Source of the DNA: Variovorax guangxiensis
Lineage (GTDB): Bacteria > Pseudomonadota > Gammaproteobacteria > Burkholderiales > Burkholderiaceae_C
Assembly (NCBI RefSeq): GCF_003952165.1
Contig: NZ_RXFT01000001.1
Span: 372,001-436,000, forward strand
Direction: 5' to 3'
DNA: 64,000 nucleotides
Shown here: piece by piece, positions 31,201 to 42,074 of the stretch
How positions within the stretch are numbered: the first letter of the stretch is position 1
How the letters are laid out: the number at the start of each line of letters is the position of its first letter
The notes under the pieces: model-generated
The model's input: only the letters and a program-made list of their open reading frames with translations
What the model was told of the DNA's origin: nothing
The model's database searches: none
Program-made: the position numbers and the translations under genes

Positions 31201-32588
31201 ATTCAAAGCCAGCGCGGAGAGGGTTTCTGGGCATGTTCAACCTGAACGACGGCCGATGGGGGCGCGGCGACGAGCCGTCCTCCTCCAACGGCGACCGCCC
31301 GGCCGGCAACCGGCCCCCCGATGCCAATCCCCCCGGCGGCCCCACGCCTCCGCCCCAAGGCAACAACGGCAACGACAACCGTCCCCGCGGCCAGGGCCCC
31401 AACCAGGGCCCGCCGGACCTCGATGAACTCTGGCGCGACCTCAACCGCAAGCTCGGCGGCTTCTTCGGCGGCAAGGGCGGCGGCAACCGTCCCAATGGCG
31501 GCGGCGGCAACGGCTACAAGCCCGACATGAAGAACGCAGGCTTCGGCATCGGCCTCGTGGCGGCGGTGGCCGTGCTGATCTGGCTCGGCACCGGCTTCTT
31601 CATCGTGAACGAAGGCCAGCAGGCCGTCATCACCCAGTTCGGCAAGTACAAGAGCACCGTGGGCGCAGGCTTCAACTGGCGCCTGCCTTATCCCATCCAG
31701 CGCCACGAAGTCGTGGTGACCACGCAGATCCGTTCGGCCGACGTGGGCCGCGACGCCATCGTGCGTTCCACCGGCCTGCGCGAATCGGCCATGCTGACCG
31801 AAGACGAGAACATCGTCGAGATCAAGTTCGCCGTTCAGTACCGCCTGAGCGACCCGCGCGCCTGGCTGTACGAGAGCAAGTCGCCCGCCGACACCGTCGT
31901 GCAGGTGGCCGAGACTTCCGTGCGCGAGGTGGTTGGCAAGATGAAGATGGACGCCGCGCTCGCCGAGGAGCGCGACCAGATCGCGCCGCGCGTGCGCGCG
32001 CTGATGCAGACCATTCTCGACCGCTACAAGATCGGCGTCGAAGTCGTCGGCATCAACCTGCAGCAAGGCGGTGTGCGTCCGCCCGAGCAGGTGCAGGCCG
32101 CGTTCGACGATGTGCTCAAGGCCGGCCAGGAGCGCGAGCGCACCAAGAACGATGCGCAGGCCTACGCCAACAACGTGGTGCCCCTGGCCACCGGTACGGC
32201 CTCGCGCCTGAAGGAAGAGTCCGAGGCCTACAAGGCGCGGATCGTGGCTCAGGCGCAGGGTGATGCGGGCCGCTTCAGCGCCGTGCTGTCGGAGTACCAG
32301 AAGGCCCCGCAGGTGACGCGCGACCGCATGTACACCGACGCCATGCAGCAGATCTACGCCAGTACCACCAAGGTTCTGGTCGACAGCAAGCAGGGCTCGA
32401 ACCTGCTGTACCTCCCGCTCGACAAGCTGATGCAGATGAGCGGCGGCAACGCGGCAACGCCGGTCGATGCGGCCAGCCCCAGCGTCGCCGGCACGGCGCC
32501 GGCACAGTCCTCGGTCATCCCGGTGGCCCCTGCCACGAACGACGTGCGCGGCCGCGACGGCCGCTCGCGTGACCGCGACGTGCGTTGA
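31197..32588 (+). CDS. hflK: FtsH protease modulator HflK
   Basis: 463 residues. A glycine/proline/asparagine-rich cytoplasmic N-terminus (about residues 20-105, with many NG and GG steps) is typical of HflK. One membrane helix at about 113-138 leads to the SPFH/band-7 domain (NEGQQAVITQFGKYKSTVGA, EDENIVEIKFAVQYRLSDP). The C-terminus is alanine/proline rich. With HflC it forms a periplasm-exposed cage around FtsH. Overlaps hflX by four bases. Confidence 0.95.
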   Translation: MNSKPARRGFLGMFNLNDGRWGRGDEPSSSNGDRPAGNRPPDANPPGGPTPPPQGNNGNDNRPRGQGPNQGPPDLDELWRDLNRKLGGFFGGKGGGNRPNGGGGNGYKPDMKNAGFGIGLVAAVAVLIWLGTGFFIVNEGQQAVITQFGKYKSTVGAGFNWRLPYPIQRHEVVVTTQIRSADVGRDAIVRSTGLRESAMLTEDENIVEIKFAVQYRLSDPRAWLYESKSPADTVVQVAETSVREVVGKMKMDAALAEERDQIAPRVRALMQTILDRYKIGVEVVGINLQQGGVRPPEQVQAAFDDVLKAGQERERTKNDAQAYANNVVPLATGTASRLKEESEAYKARIVAQAQGDAGRFSAVLSEYQKAPQVTRDRMYTDAMQQIYASTTKVLVDSKQGSNLLYLPLDKLMQMSGGNAATPVDAASPSVAGTAPAQSSVIPVAPATNDVRGRDGRSRDRDVR

Positions 32589-32605
32589 GAAAGGCCCGCA
32601 AGAAC

Positions 32606-33505
32606 ATGAACAGAATCGGATTCATCGCAACCTCGATCCTCGTGCTGCTGGTACTGGCAAGCTCGACGCTCTTCGTGGTCGACCAGCGCCAGTTCGGCGT
32701 GGTCTATGCCCTCGGCCAGATCAAGCAGGTCATCACCGAGCCCGGCCTCAACTTCAAGCTGCCGCCGCCGTTCCAGAACGTGTCGTACATCGACAAGCGC
32801 CTGCTGACGCTCTCCAGCGTCGACACCGAGCCCATGCTCACGGCCGAGAAGCAGCGCGTGGTGATCGACTGGTACGTGCGCTGGCGCATCAGCGACCCGC
32901 AGGCCTACATCCGCAACGTCGGCCTCGACGAGAACGCCGGTGCCATGCAGCTCAACCGCGTGGTCCGCAACGCCTTCCAGGAAAACATCAACAAGCGTAC
33001 GGTGCGCGACCTGATCTCGGTGCGCCGCGAGGCCCTGATGGCCGATGTGCAGCGCGAGGTGCTCTCGGTGGTGAAGGGCAGCAAGCCCTGGGGCGTGGAC
33101 GTGGTGGATGTGCGCATCACGCGCGTCGACTACGTGGAAGCCATCACCGAGTCGGTCTACCGCCGCATGGAAGCCGAGCGCAAGCGCGTGGCCAATGAAC
33201 TGCGTTCCACCGGCACGGCCGAGGGCGAGAAGATTCGCGCAGACGCCGACCGCCAGCGCGAAGTGATCGTGGCGAACGCCTACCGCGATGCCCAGAAGAT
33301 CAAGGGCGAAGGGGATGCCCAGGCTGCCGCCACCTACAGCGAGGCCTTCGGCCGCGACCCGCAGTTCGCGCAGTTCTACCGCAGCCTCGAGGCCTACAAG
33401 CAGAGCTTCAACAAGAAGAGCGACGTGATGGTGCTCGACCCGTCGTCGGACTTCTTCCGCGCCATGCAGGGCTCGGGCTCGACCACCAGCGCGCCTCGCC
33501 GTTGA
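32606..33505 (+). CDS. hflC: FtsH protease modulator HflC
   Basis: 299 residues: one N-terminal membrane helix (about 5-25, IGFIATSILVLLVLASSTL) followed by the SPFH domain (VDQRQFGVVYALGQIKQVI, KQRVVIDWYVRWRISDPQ) and the helical VDVRITRVDYVEAITESVYR segment. The ATG at 32606 gives the usual HflC N-terminus (MNRIG); a TTG at 32585 overlapping the hflK stop is the alternative. Partner of HflK. Confidence 0.95.
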   Translation: MNRIGFIATSILVLLVLASSTLFVVDQRQFGVVYALGQIKQVITEPGLNFKLPPPFQNVSYIDKRLLTLSSVDTEPMLTAEKQRVVIDWYVRWRISDPQAYIRNVGLDENAGAMQLNRVVRNAFQENINKRTVRDLISVRREALMADVQREVLSVVKGSKPWGVDVVDVRITRVDYVEAITESVYRRMEAERKRVANELRSTGTAEGEKIRADADRQREVIVANAYRDAQKIKGEGDAQAAATYSEAFGRDPQFAQFYRSLEAYKQSFNKKSDVMVLDPSSDFFRAMQGSGSTTSAPRR

Positions 33506-33536
33506 TCACTTACGGCCGCAGCCGACTTCAGGAGCC

Positions 33537-33725
33537 GTGAGCGCCGACACTTTCTGGAGCGCGCTGGCGCTCGTCCTGGTGATCGAGGGCATCCTGCCTT
33601 TCGTGTCGCCGGGAGGGTGGCGGCGCGGCTTCGGGCAGCTCATGCAGCTGCGCGACGGCCAGCTGCGTTTTTTCGGGCTCTGCAGCATCGTTCTGGGCCT
33701 GGTCCTGCTCTGGATCCTGGGCTGA
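33537..33725 (+). CDS. DUF2065 small inner-membrane protein
   Basis: 62 residues with two hydrophobic helices (about 5-24 and 44-61) and the family block LVIEGILPFVSPGGWRR. Function unknown, but its place between hflC and hisZ/purA is conserved, which suggests a role with the HflKC-FtsH complex. The start is a GTG; AGGAG lies only two bases before it, closer than usual. Confidence 0.85.
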   Translation: MSADTFWSALALVLVIEGILPFVSPGGWRRGFGQLMQLRDGQLRFFGLCSIVLGLVLLWILG

Positions 33726-33773
33726 TCCGGCCCGCCGATTGACGCCCGTGCCGGACCGGGTGCCCGGTGCCGG

Positions 33774-33779
33774 TAGAAT
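33774..33779 (+). promoter_or_regulatory. possible -10 box upstream of hisZ
   Basis: TAGAAT (5 of 6 to consensus) lies 28 bases before the hisZ ATG, in an 81-bp gap after the DUF2065 gene. A TTGACG occurs upstream but at too long a spacing (29 bases). Confidence 0.3.
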
Positions 33780-33806
33780 CCCGTTTTAACCACGCCCCCG
33801 ATCCCC

Positions 33807-34967
33807 ATGTCCGCCTGGGTCCTTCCGGATCACATTGCCGATGTGCTGCCCTCCGAGGCCCGCCACATCGAAGAACTTCGACGCCAGCTGCTCGATACCG
33901 CCCGTGGCTATGGCTACGAGCTGGTGATGCCGCCGCTGCTCGAGCATCTCGAATCGCTGCTCTCCGGTACCGGCGAGGCGCTCGACCTCCAGACTTTCAA
34001 GCTCGTCGACCAGCTTTCCGGCCGCAGCATGGGCCTTCGCGCGGACACCACCCCCCAGGTGGCGCGCATCGATGCCCACCTGCTGAACCGCGACGGCGTG
34101 GCCCGCCTGTGCTACTGCGGCCCGGTGCTCCACACCCGGCCTGACCGCCCGCATGCCACCCGCGAGCCCCTGCAGTTCGGCGCCGAGATCTACGGCCACG
34201 CCGGCCTCGAGGCCGACACCGAAACCCTGCTGCTGGCGCTCGACTGCCTCGATGCCGCCGGCTTGCGCGAGGGCGTGATCGTCGACCTGGCCGATGCCCG
34301 CATCGTGCGTGCCCTGTTCGCCGGCGTGCCGGTCGACGGCGCCACCCTGGCGCAGGTGCATGCAGCACTGGCGGCCAAGGACGCGAGCGAGCTCGAGTCG
34401 CTCACCAGGAACTTCCCCGCCGCCTCGCGCGAGGGGCTGCGCGCGTTGATCCGGCTCTACGGCGACGAGGCCGTGCTCGACGAGGCCGCCGAGGCCCTGA
34501 AGGGCACGCCCGCGGTCGGTGCGGCGCTGGCCGACCTGAAGCAGCTTGCCGCCGGCCTGCAGGGCGTGGCCGGCCGCCAGATCAGCTTCGACCTGGCCGA
34601 CCTGCGCGGCTATGCGTACTACAGCGGCATGCGCTTCGGCATCTACGTGCCCGGCGCGGCCGATTCGCTGGTGCGCGGCGGCCGCTACGACGAGGTGGGG
34701 GCCGTGTTCGGCCGCAACCGCCCGGCCGTCGGCTTCAGCCTCGACGTGCGCGAACTGGTCGGCGTGCTGCCGGCCCGCCCGCTGCGCGCCGCCATCCGCG
34801 CGCCCTGGAGCGACGCGGCCGGCCTGAGTCAGGCCATTGCCCAATTGCGCAAGGCCGGTGAAACGGTAGTCTGCGTGCTGCCGGGCCATGGCAGCGAAAT
34901 CGATGAATTCCACTGCGACCGCGAGCTCGTCGAGCAGGGCGGCCAGTGGAGTGTCCGAGCGATCTGA
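33807..34967 (+). CDS. hisZ: ATP phosphoribosyltransferase regulatory subunit HisZ
   Basis: 386 residues, a catalytically dead paralogue of histidyl-tRNA synthetase. The class II core is visible ([58 protein letters not shown] and [11 protein letters not shown]). It lacks the C-terminal anticodon-binding domain. HisZ pairs with the short HisG to start histidine synthesis. hisG is not in the window. Located 23 bases before purA. Confidence 0.95.
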   Translation: MSAWVLPDHIADVLPSEARHIEELRRQLLDTARGYGYELVMPPLLEHLESLLSGTGEALDLQTFKLVDQLSGRSMGLRADTTPQVARIDAHLLNRDGVARLCYCGPVLHTRPDRPHATREPLQFGAEIYGHAGLEADTETLLLALDCLDAAGLREGVIVDLADARIVRALFAGVPVDGATLAQVHAALAAKDASELESLTRNFPAASREGLRALIRLYGDEAVLDEAAEALKGTPAVGAALADLKQLAAGLQGVAGRQISFDLADLRGYAYYSGMRFGIYVPGAADSLVRGGRYDEVGAVFGRNRPAVGFSLDVRELVGVLPARPLRAAIRAPWSDAAGLSQAIAQLRKAGETVVCVLPGHGSEIDEFHCDRELVEQGGQWSVRAI

Positions 34968-34975
34968 TTTTTTGA

Positions 34976-36322
<1,347 letters not shown>

Positions 36323-36331
36323 TCTGCCAAA

Positions 36332-36418
36332 CCCCCAGGCTTGCCCACTTCGCGTGGCCGCCAACCCCCTTGCAGGGGCAACACCAGCGGCCCGGCGAAG
36401 CCGGTTCCGCGGTGCTCC
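36332..36418 (+). repeat. dispersed extragenic palindromic repeat, copy 2
   Basis: Same architecture as the copies at 8722 and 54411. CCCCT-TGC-AGGGG (36366-36378) is followed by CACC/GGTG outer arms around CCGGC-GAA-GCCGG (36392-36404). The outer arm is shorter here (4 bp) than in the other copies. Lies between purA and the phosphoribosyltransferase gene. Confidence 0.78.
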
Positions 36419-36452
36419 CCAGAAGAAGAGACATTGAAGGAAAAACCACGCT

Positions 36453-36977
36453 ATGTTGACTGAAGACGGCAAGCATCTCTACGTCAGCTACGACGAGTAC
36501 CACAACCTGATCGAGAAGCTCGCGATCAAGGTGCACCAGTCGGGCTGGCAGTTCGACACCATCCTTTGCCTGGCGCGCGGCGGCATGCGCCCGGGCGACG
36601 TGCTCTCGCGCATCTTCGACAAGCCGCTGGCGATCATGTCGACCAGCTCGTACCGCGCCGATGCCGGCACGGTGCAGGGCCATCTCGACATCGCCCGCTA
36701 CATCACCACGCCCAAGGGCGAGATCGCCGGCAAGGTGCTGCTGGTGGACGACCTGGCCGACTCGGGCCACACGCTGCACGCGGTGATGGACATGCTGCGC
36801 AACAACTACAAGCCCATCACCGAGCTGCGCAGCGCCGTGATCTGGACCAAGGCGCTGTCGACCTTCACGCCCGACTACTCGGTCGAGTACCTGGCCACCA
36901 ACCCCTGGATCCACCAGCCCTTCGAGGGCTACGACTCGCTCGGCGCCGAGAAGCTGATCGAGAAGTGGTCGGTCTGA
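36453..36977 (+). CDS. phosphoribosyltransferase family protein
   Basis: 174 residues of the type I PRTase fold. The PRPP-binding loop is VLLVDDLADSGHTLHAVMD (about residues 98-116), and LCLARGGMRPGDVLSR is the first PPi loop. It resembles bacterial xanthine/hypoxanthine phosphoribosyltransferases and sits next to purA, which favours a purine-salvage role. The substrate base cannot be settled. A run GAAGGAAAAACCACGCT precedes the ATG and may serve as ribosome site. Confidence 0.85.
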   Translation: MLTEDGKHLYVSYDEYHNLIEKLAIKVHQSGWQFDTILCLARGGMRPGDVLSRIFDKPLAIMSTSSYRADAGTVQGHLDIARYITTPKGEIAGKVLLVDDLADSGHTLHAVMDMLRNNYKPITELRSAVIWTKALSTFTPDYSVEYLATNPWIHQPFEGYDSLGAEKLIEKWSV

Positions 36978-36998
36978 TCCGGCAATGCCGGCGCCGGA

Positions 36999-37448
<450 letters not shown>

Positions 37449-37555
37449 GGCGTCGTTGTCCCTTCGGGTTGTGATGGGCGCGATTCTGGTGCTCGCGCTC
37501 CGCGTCGTCTTGAACAAATTTGACCTGCTGCGCGGCGCCTGCTCCGGCGCTCGGC

Positions 37556-38404
37556 TCAGATGCGCACGTGCCGTGAAGAAACCGGTGCCGCCCGCCGGTA
37601 GGCCTGCGGCGACATGCCGGCAATGGCCAGGAAGTCGCGGTTGAAATGCGCCTGGTCACTGTAGCCGGCCTCCAGCGCCAGCTCGACCCAGGGTCGGGCT
37701 GGCTGGATGGCGAATTGCCCGAGCACATGGTCGAAGCGCAGCATGCGCGCGTACTGCTTGGGCGCCAGCCCGGTCATGCCGCGAAAGAGAGCGATGAAGC
37801 GCCGGTGGCTGTGGCCGCTTTGCTTCACGAGCTGGCCGATGGCGCCGGTCTGTCCGTCGTCGTCGTTGGCGCTCGCGCCGGACATGCGCGCCAATGCCTG
37901 CGCCACCGCGGGGTGCAGGCCATGCATCGCGGACGAGGCAAGGCGTGCTTCGAGCAGCGCGACGACGATGGCAAGCTGCCGCGGCAGCGAGTCGGTGCCG
38001 TGCAGCTGTTCGAGCGCGAAGTTCGCGTCCGCGCCCCAGAGCGCTTCGAGCGGGGTATGCCGCTCGGCCAGAGCGTCTTCGGGAGCGCCGAGAAGGGCCC
38101 GGGCCGCCCCCGGCTGCAGCATGACGCCGACCGAGCGCGTCGTCACCGACACGTCGCGCACGAAGAAGGCTGAGCGGGTTCCGCCCACCATCGCGTAGCC
38201 CACCGTGAATCCCTGCACGTCGGCGCCGTCGTGGAAGAGGCGCAACGACGGCCCCGAAAGCCTGAAGACCAGATGCATGCCGCCGGTGGGCAGCACATGC
38301 TCGCGTGCGCCCGGCTGCTCGACGGGCGTGCCGTCGGGCGACGAGGCCCACATCAGCCGCACGAAGGGCCGCAGGTGGGGAGGGGCGAGGCGTGTCAGCT
38401 GCAC
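37556..38404 (-). CDS. AraC family transcriptional regulator (DUF6597 N-terminal type)
   Basis: 282 residues. The N-terminal half (LPTGGMHLVFRLSG and GVMLQPGAARALLGAP) is the effector-like domain common in AraC regulators beside VOC or glyoxalase genes. The C-terminal HTH-18 domain has IGQLVKQSGHSHRRFIALFR and LEAGYSDQAHFNRDFLAIAG. It probably controls the VOC gene 107 bases downstream, a common pairing. The ligand is unknown. Divergent from metC. Confidence 0.86.
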   Translation of the reverse strand: MQLTRLAPPHLRPFVRLMWASSPDGTPVEQPGAREHVLPTGGMHLVFRLSGPSLRLFHDGADVQGFTVGYAMVGGTRSAFFVRDVSVTTRSVGVMLQPGAARALLGAPEDALAERHTPLEALWGADANFALEQLHGTDSLPRQLAIVVALLEARLASSAMHGLHPAVAQALARMSGASANDDDGQTGAIGQLVKQSGHSHRRFIALFRGMTGLAPKQYARMLRFDHVLGQFAIQPARPWVELALEAGYSDQAHFNRDFLAIAGMSPQAYRRAAPVSSRHVRI

Positions 38405-38513
38405 TGTCTCGGGCTTCTTCCATGAAACGGGATGAAGGGGAGGGCCGGTCCGCGCATTGTGCGACGGAAGCTCCGCGCAAGGCCCCGAATGCGGGTCGCG
38501 CTAGCATGCACCC

Positions 38514-39707
38514 ATGAGCAAGCCTTCCACGAACCTGATCCACCACCCCTACGTTCCGCCCGCCACCTTCGCCGCGCCGCAGCCCGGCGTGTTCAAGGCA
38601 TCGACCGTGTTCTTCGCCGACGTCGCCGCCATGCGCGCGCGAGACTGGCGCACCAAGGCCGGCTACACCTACGGCCTGCACGGCACGCCCACCACCTTCA
38701 CGCTGGAAGAGCGCCTGGCCACGCTCGAAGGCGGTACCGAGTGCCTGCTCGTGCCCAGCGGTCTGGCGGCCATCTCGCTGGTCTCGTTCGCCTTCCTGAA
38801 GACCGGCGACGAAGTGCTGATTCCCGACAACGCCTACGGCCCGAACAAGGCGCTGGCCACCGGCGAGCTGGCGAACTTCGGCATCACGCACCGCATGTAC
38901 GACGCGATGAACCCGGCCGACCTCGCGGCCAAGCTCTCGGAGCGCACCCGGCTGGTATGGCTGGAAGCGGCGGGCTCGGTGACCATGGAGTTCCCCGACC
39001 TGCCGGCGCTGGCCAGCATCTGCCGTGCGCGCGGCGTGATGACCGTGCTCGACAACACCTGGGGCGCAGGCCTGGCCTTCGCGCCCTTCGATTTCAACGG
39101 CAGCGGGCAGGGCGTCGACATTTCCGTGCACGCGCTCACCAAGTACCCCAGCGGCGGCGGCGACGTGCTCATGGGCAGCGTGACCACGCGCGACGAGCGC
39201 CTGCACCGCGCGCTCAAGCTCACGCACATGCGCATGGGCTTCGGCATCGGCGTGGGCGACGTCGAGACGCTGCTGCGCTCGCTGCCCAGCATCGCGCTGC
39301 GCTATGCCGCGCACGACCGCGCCGCGCGCGAGCTGGCCGGCTGGCTCAACGGCTGCGAGGAGATCGCGCAGGTGCTGCATCCCGCGCTCGAGGATTCCCC
39401 GGGCCATACCCACTGGCGCGCGCTGTGCGGCGAAACCAACCTGGCCGCCGGCCTGTTCTCGGTGGTGTTCGACGAGCGCTACAGCACCGAGCAGGTCGAC
39501 CGCTTCTGCGACAGCCTGCAGTTGTTCCGCCTCGGCTATTCGTGGGGCGGACCGATCAGCCTCGTGGTGCCCTACGACATCGGCCTGATGCGCGATGCCA
39601 GCGTGGCGCGCTGGCCGTACAAGGGCACGCTCGTGCGTTTTTCCATCGGCCTCGAAGACGTGGAAGACCTGCGCGCCGATCTTCAGCAGGCGCTGGCTCG
39701 GATGTAA
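38514..39707 (+). CDS. metC: cystathionine beta-lyase (PLP-dependent trans-sulfuration enzyme)
   Basis: 397 residues of the Cys/Met metabolism PLP family. K210 in HALTKYPSGGGDVLMG binds PLP. YGLHGTPTTFTLEERLATLEGG and DNTWGAGLAFAPFDFNGSG are the family blocks. The C-terminus RLGYSWGGPISLVVPYDI, with a tryptophan, favours cystathionine beta-lyase over gamma-synthase. It cleaves cystathionine to homocysteine in methionine synthesis. Divergent from the AraC gene. Confidence 0.88.
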   Translation: MSKPSTNLIHHPYVPPATFAAPQPGVFKASTVFFADVAAMRARDWRTKAGYTYGLHGTPTTFTLEERLATLEGGTECLLVPSGLAAISLVSFAFLKTGDEVLIPDNAYGPNKALATGELANFGITHRMYDAMNPADLAAKLSERTRLVWLEAAGSVTMEFPDLPALASICRARGVMTVLDNTWGAGLAFAPFDFNGSGQGVDISVHALTKYPSGGGDVLMGSVTTRDERLHRALKLTHMRMGFGIGVGDVETLLRSLPSIALRYAAHDRAARELAGWLNGCEEIAQVLHPALEDSPGHTHWRALCGETNLAAGLFSVVFDERYSTEQVDRFCDSLQLFRLGYSWGGPISLVVPYDIGLMRDASVARWPYKGTLVRFSIGLEDVEDLRADLQQALARM

Positions 39708-39834
39708 GAAATCGCATCCTGCCGTCGCTCCTGTCGCCTCGAGCGCGTCATGGGGTACCTCCTCGAGACTGCACCTTTATCGCTTACAGTAGGCCACGGC
39801 AGTCAACCCGACTGCCTCGCCTCAAGGAGATCCA

Positions 39835-40038
39835 GTGGCAACACCCAACTACGGCTACGAAAAGCGTCAGAAAGAGCTGGCCAAGAAGAAGAAGAAGGAA
39901 GACAAGCTCCGCGAAAAGGCGAACCGCAAGCTCAATCCCAGCAGTGACGGGCTGGCGCCCGGAGATCCCGAAACCGACGTTGCCTCGCTCGAACGCGATC
40001 CGCCCACGGTGCCGGACCTGCCCACCAAGAACGGCTGA
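39835..40038 (+). CDS. conserved small lysine-rich protein
   Basis: 67 residues: PNYGYEKRQKELAKKKKKED opens a basic helix, followed by an acidic proline-rich tail. The GTG start is well supported by AAGGAG five bases upstream. A similar small protein with the NYGYEKRQ opening occurs in other Burkholderiales as far as I remember; its role is unknown. A bidirectional terminator follows. Confidence 0.72.
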   Translation: MATPNYGYEKRQKELAKKKKKEDKLREKANRKLNPSSDGLAPGDPETDVASLERDPPTVPDLPTKNG

Positions 40039-40070
40039 ATTCCCGTCCAGACTTGCCGATCCATCAAGAA

Positions 40071-40105
40071 AAGCCGCCGCAGGCACTTGCCCGCGGCGGC
40101 TTTTT
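40071..40105. terminator. bidirectional intrinsic terminator
   Basis: A perfect 10-bp stem AAGCCGCCGC/GCGGCGGCTT with a 12-base loop is followed by a T-run on the plus strand and preceded by AAGAAAA (a T-run on the minus strand). It lies between the small lysine-rich gene and the convergent tesA, so it can stop both transcripts. Confidence 0.8.
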
Positions 40106-40776
40106 CATTGCTTGGGCAACAGCTTGCGCAACTCGGCCCAGACGTTGTCCAGCAGTTGCGGCTGGGCGGCCGCCGTCGGGTGGATGCGGTCGGCCTGGAA
40201 CAGCGAGAGCGCGTCGGGCGCATCCGCCACGCCCTTGAGCAGGAATGGCACGAGCGCCGACTTGGTCGCGCTCGCCACCTTGGAGAACACCGCCTCGAAG
40301 CGCCGCGTGTAGTCGGCGCCATAGTTGGGCGGCACCTGGATGCCGACGATCAGCACCTTCGCGCCCGCGGCCTGCGCGGCCTTGGTGATCTGCATCAGGT
40401 TGCTTTCGGTGTCGGACAGCGGCAGGCCTCGCAGCGCGTCGTTGGCCCCGAGTTCGAGCACCACCAGACTGGGCTTGTGCTGCGCGAGCAGCGGCGCGAA
40501 GCGGGCACGGCCGCCGGAACTGGTGTCGCCGCTGATGCTGGCGTTGACCACGGTTGCAGAAATCTTCTGCTGCGCAAGCCTTTTCTCGAGCAAGGGTACC
40601 CAGCCTTCGCCGCGCTTGAGGCCGTACTCTGCGCTCAGCGAATCGCCCAGCACCAGGATCACCGGCTTGCCCGAAGAGGCCGCCGTGGAAGACGAGGCCT
40701 GGGCCTGCGCCGTCGTCGTCCATATCCCCGCGCTGCCGAGCGCGGTGGTGGTCAAGATAAAGTCACGTCGATTCAA
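40105..40776 (-). CDS. tesA: SGNH/GDSL arylesterase (TesA-like)
   Basis: 223 residues. It opens with a twin-arginine-like signal (NRRDFILTTTALGSAG, cleavage near AQA). Block I VLGDSLSAEYGLKRGEGW carries the nucleophilic serine, block II is ISGDTSSGG, block III is GANDALRGL, and block V ADRIHPTAAAQ has the Asp and His. It is a periplasmic esterase/thioesterase/lysophospholipase. The start is TTG (minus-strand codon at 40774-40776), with AAAGG upstream. Divergent from the ybbA-type ATPase by 15 bases, as in E. coli. Confidence 0.88.
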   Translation of the reverse strand: MNRRDFILTTTALGSAGIWTTTAQAQASSSTAASSGKPVILVLGDSLSAEYGLKRGEGWVPLLEKRLAQQKISATVVNASISGDTSSGGRARFAPLLAQHKPSLVVLELGANDALRGLPLSDTESNLMQITKAAQAAGAKVLIVGIQVPPNYGADYTRRFEAVFSKVASATKSALVPFLLKGVADAPDALSLFQADRIHPTAAAQPQLLDNVWAELRKLLPKQ

Positions 40777-40791
40777 AACCAGAGCCTTTCC

Positions 40792-41502
40792 ATGTCCCAA
40801 CCCCCGTCTGATGCCATTGTCGCCGTCGAGCATGTGTTCAAGTCCGTCACCGATTCGGCAGGCACGCTGGACATTCTGCAGGACATCGATTTCACCCTCG
40901 GCGCGCGGGAAACCGCCGCCATCGTCGGCGCCTCGGGCTCCGGCAAGAGCACGCTGCTGTCGATCATCGCCGGGCTGGATACGCCCACGCGCGGCACGGT
41001 GAAGCTGGCGGGGCAGGACATCTTCGCCATCGACGAGGACGAGCGCGCCGCAGTGCGCGCGCAGCGCGTGGGCTTCGTGTTCCAGAGTTTCCAGCTGCTG
41101 GGCAACCTGAGTGCTCTGGAAAACGTGATGCTCCCGCTGGAGCTGGCCAACCGCAAGGACGCCCGCAAGGCTGCCACAGAAATGCTCGGCCGTGTCGGCC
41201 TGGGCCAGCGCCTGGGCCACTACCCGAAGGTGCTCTCCGGCGGCGAACAGCAGCGCGTGGCGCTGGCCCGTGCCTTCGTCGTGCAGCCCGCGCTGCTGCT
41301 GGCGGACGAACCCACCGGCAGCCTGGACTTCGCCACCGGCGAGCAGGTCATGCAGCTGATGTTCGACCTCAACCGCGAGCTGGGCACCACGCTCGTGCTC
41401 GTCACCCATGACCGTGGCATCGCCGCGCGTTGCGAACGACGTATCACGATCGAGGCCGGTCGCGTCGCGCTTAATGAAAAAGTGGCTCTGGCGCCTGCCT
41501 GA
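40792..41502 (+). CDS. ybbA: ABC transporter ATP-binding protein (YbbA/LolD-like)
   Basis: 236 residues with Walker A GASGSGKSTLLSIIAG, the Q-loop VGFVFQSFQLL, the signature LSGGEQQRVALARAF and the Walker B LLLADEPTGSLD. It belongs to the MacB/LolD/YbbA type, whose partner is an FtsX-like permease. In E. coli ybbA is divergent from tesA and followed by the ybbP permease; here no permease follows, and a helical protein comes next. Its membrane partner must be elsewhere. Confidence 0.88.
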   Translation: MSQPPSDAIVAVEHVFKSVTDSAGTLDILQDIDFTLGARETAAIVGASGSGKSTLLSIIAGLDTPTRGTVKLAGQDIFAIDEDERAAVRAQRVGFVFQSFQLLGNLSALENVMLPLELANRKDARKAATEMLGRVGLGQRLGHYPKVLSGGEQQRVALARAFVVQPALLLADEPTGSLDFATGEQVMQLMFDLNRELGTTLVLVTHDRGIAARCERRITIEAGRVALNEKVALAPA

Positions 41503-41514
41503 CAAGAGCAATAA

Positions 41515-41531
41515 GCTATTAAATAAATAGC
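41515..41531. repeat. AT-rich palindrome between the ATPase and the L7/L12-like gene
   Basis: GCTATT/AATAGC with a 5-base loop (AAATA) in a 40-bp AT-rich island. It may be a weak terminator, a promoter element or a dispersed palindrome. It lies 11 bases before the strong AAGGAG of the next gene. Confidence 0.4.
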
Positions 41532-41554
41532 AAGCCACATTCAAGGAGATGTTC

Positions 41555-42055
41555 ATGGAGGAACTTCCGCCCGACGCCGTCCTGGCGCTGCAGCGCGGCA
41601 GGATGATCGAGGCCATCAAGATCGTGCGCGCCCGCACGGGCATGGACCTCAAGTCGGCCAAGGAAGCCGTCGATCGTTTCGCCGATCGGCAGGAAGCGGG
41701 AGACGACGACAGCAGCGCCATGGGCGGGCGCTGCGTGCCCACGGCGGCCAGGCAGGACCGCGGCTTCGCATCGATGCCCTCCACCGCGCTCACGGCGCTT
41801 GCGCAGGGCAACAAGATCGAGGCCATACGCCTCACGCGCGAGGCCACCGGGCTGAGCCTGGCTGCGGCCAAGCGGCTGGTCGACAACCATGACGACCCCA
41901 CACTGGGCGGCTTCGGGCCCCTGACCCAGCACATGCCCCGCCGTCCCATGGACGAGCCGGGCCGTGTGTACGGCGGCGGCTACAAATGGCTGCCGGTGCT
42001 CATCATCCTGCTGGCGGCGGTCATGGTCTGGCTGCTGTTCGGACAGAAGGCTTGA
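41555..42055 (+). CDS. membrane-anchored protein with two L7/L12 C-terminal-like segments
   Basis: 166 residues. Two similar segments repeat: LQRGRMIEAIKIVRARTG with LKSAKEAVDRF (about residues 11-44) and LAQGNKIEAIRLTREATG with LAAAKRLVDNH (about 80-113). Both follow the pattern of the ribosomal L7/L12 C-terminal domain (IKxVRExTGLxLxEAKxLV). A glycine/proline linker follows, then one C-terminal membrane helix (YKWLPVLIILLAAVMVWLLF). The ATG at 41555 is chosen because AAGGAG lies six bases before it; an ATG at 41549 overlaps that site. Function unknown; a ribosome or translation-factor interaction is speculative. Confidence 0.75.
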   Translation: MEELPPDAVLALQRGRMIEAIKIVRARTGMDLKSAKEAVDRFADRQEAGDDDSSAMGGRCVPTAARQDRGFASMPSTALTALAQGNKIEAIRLTREATGLSLAAAKRLVDNHDDPTLGGFGPLTQHMPRRPMDEPGRVYGGGYKWLPVLIILLAAVMVWLLFGQKA

Positions 42056-42074
42056 GCCAAGAAAAAACAAGTCG

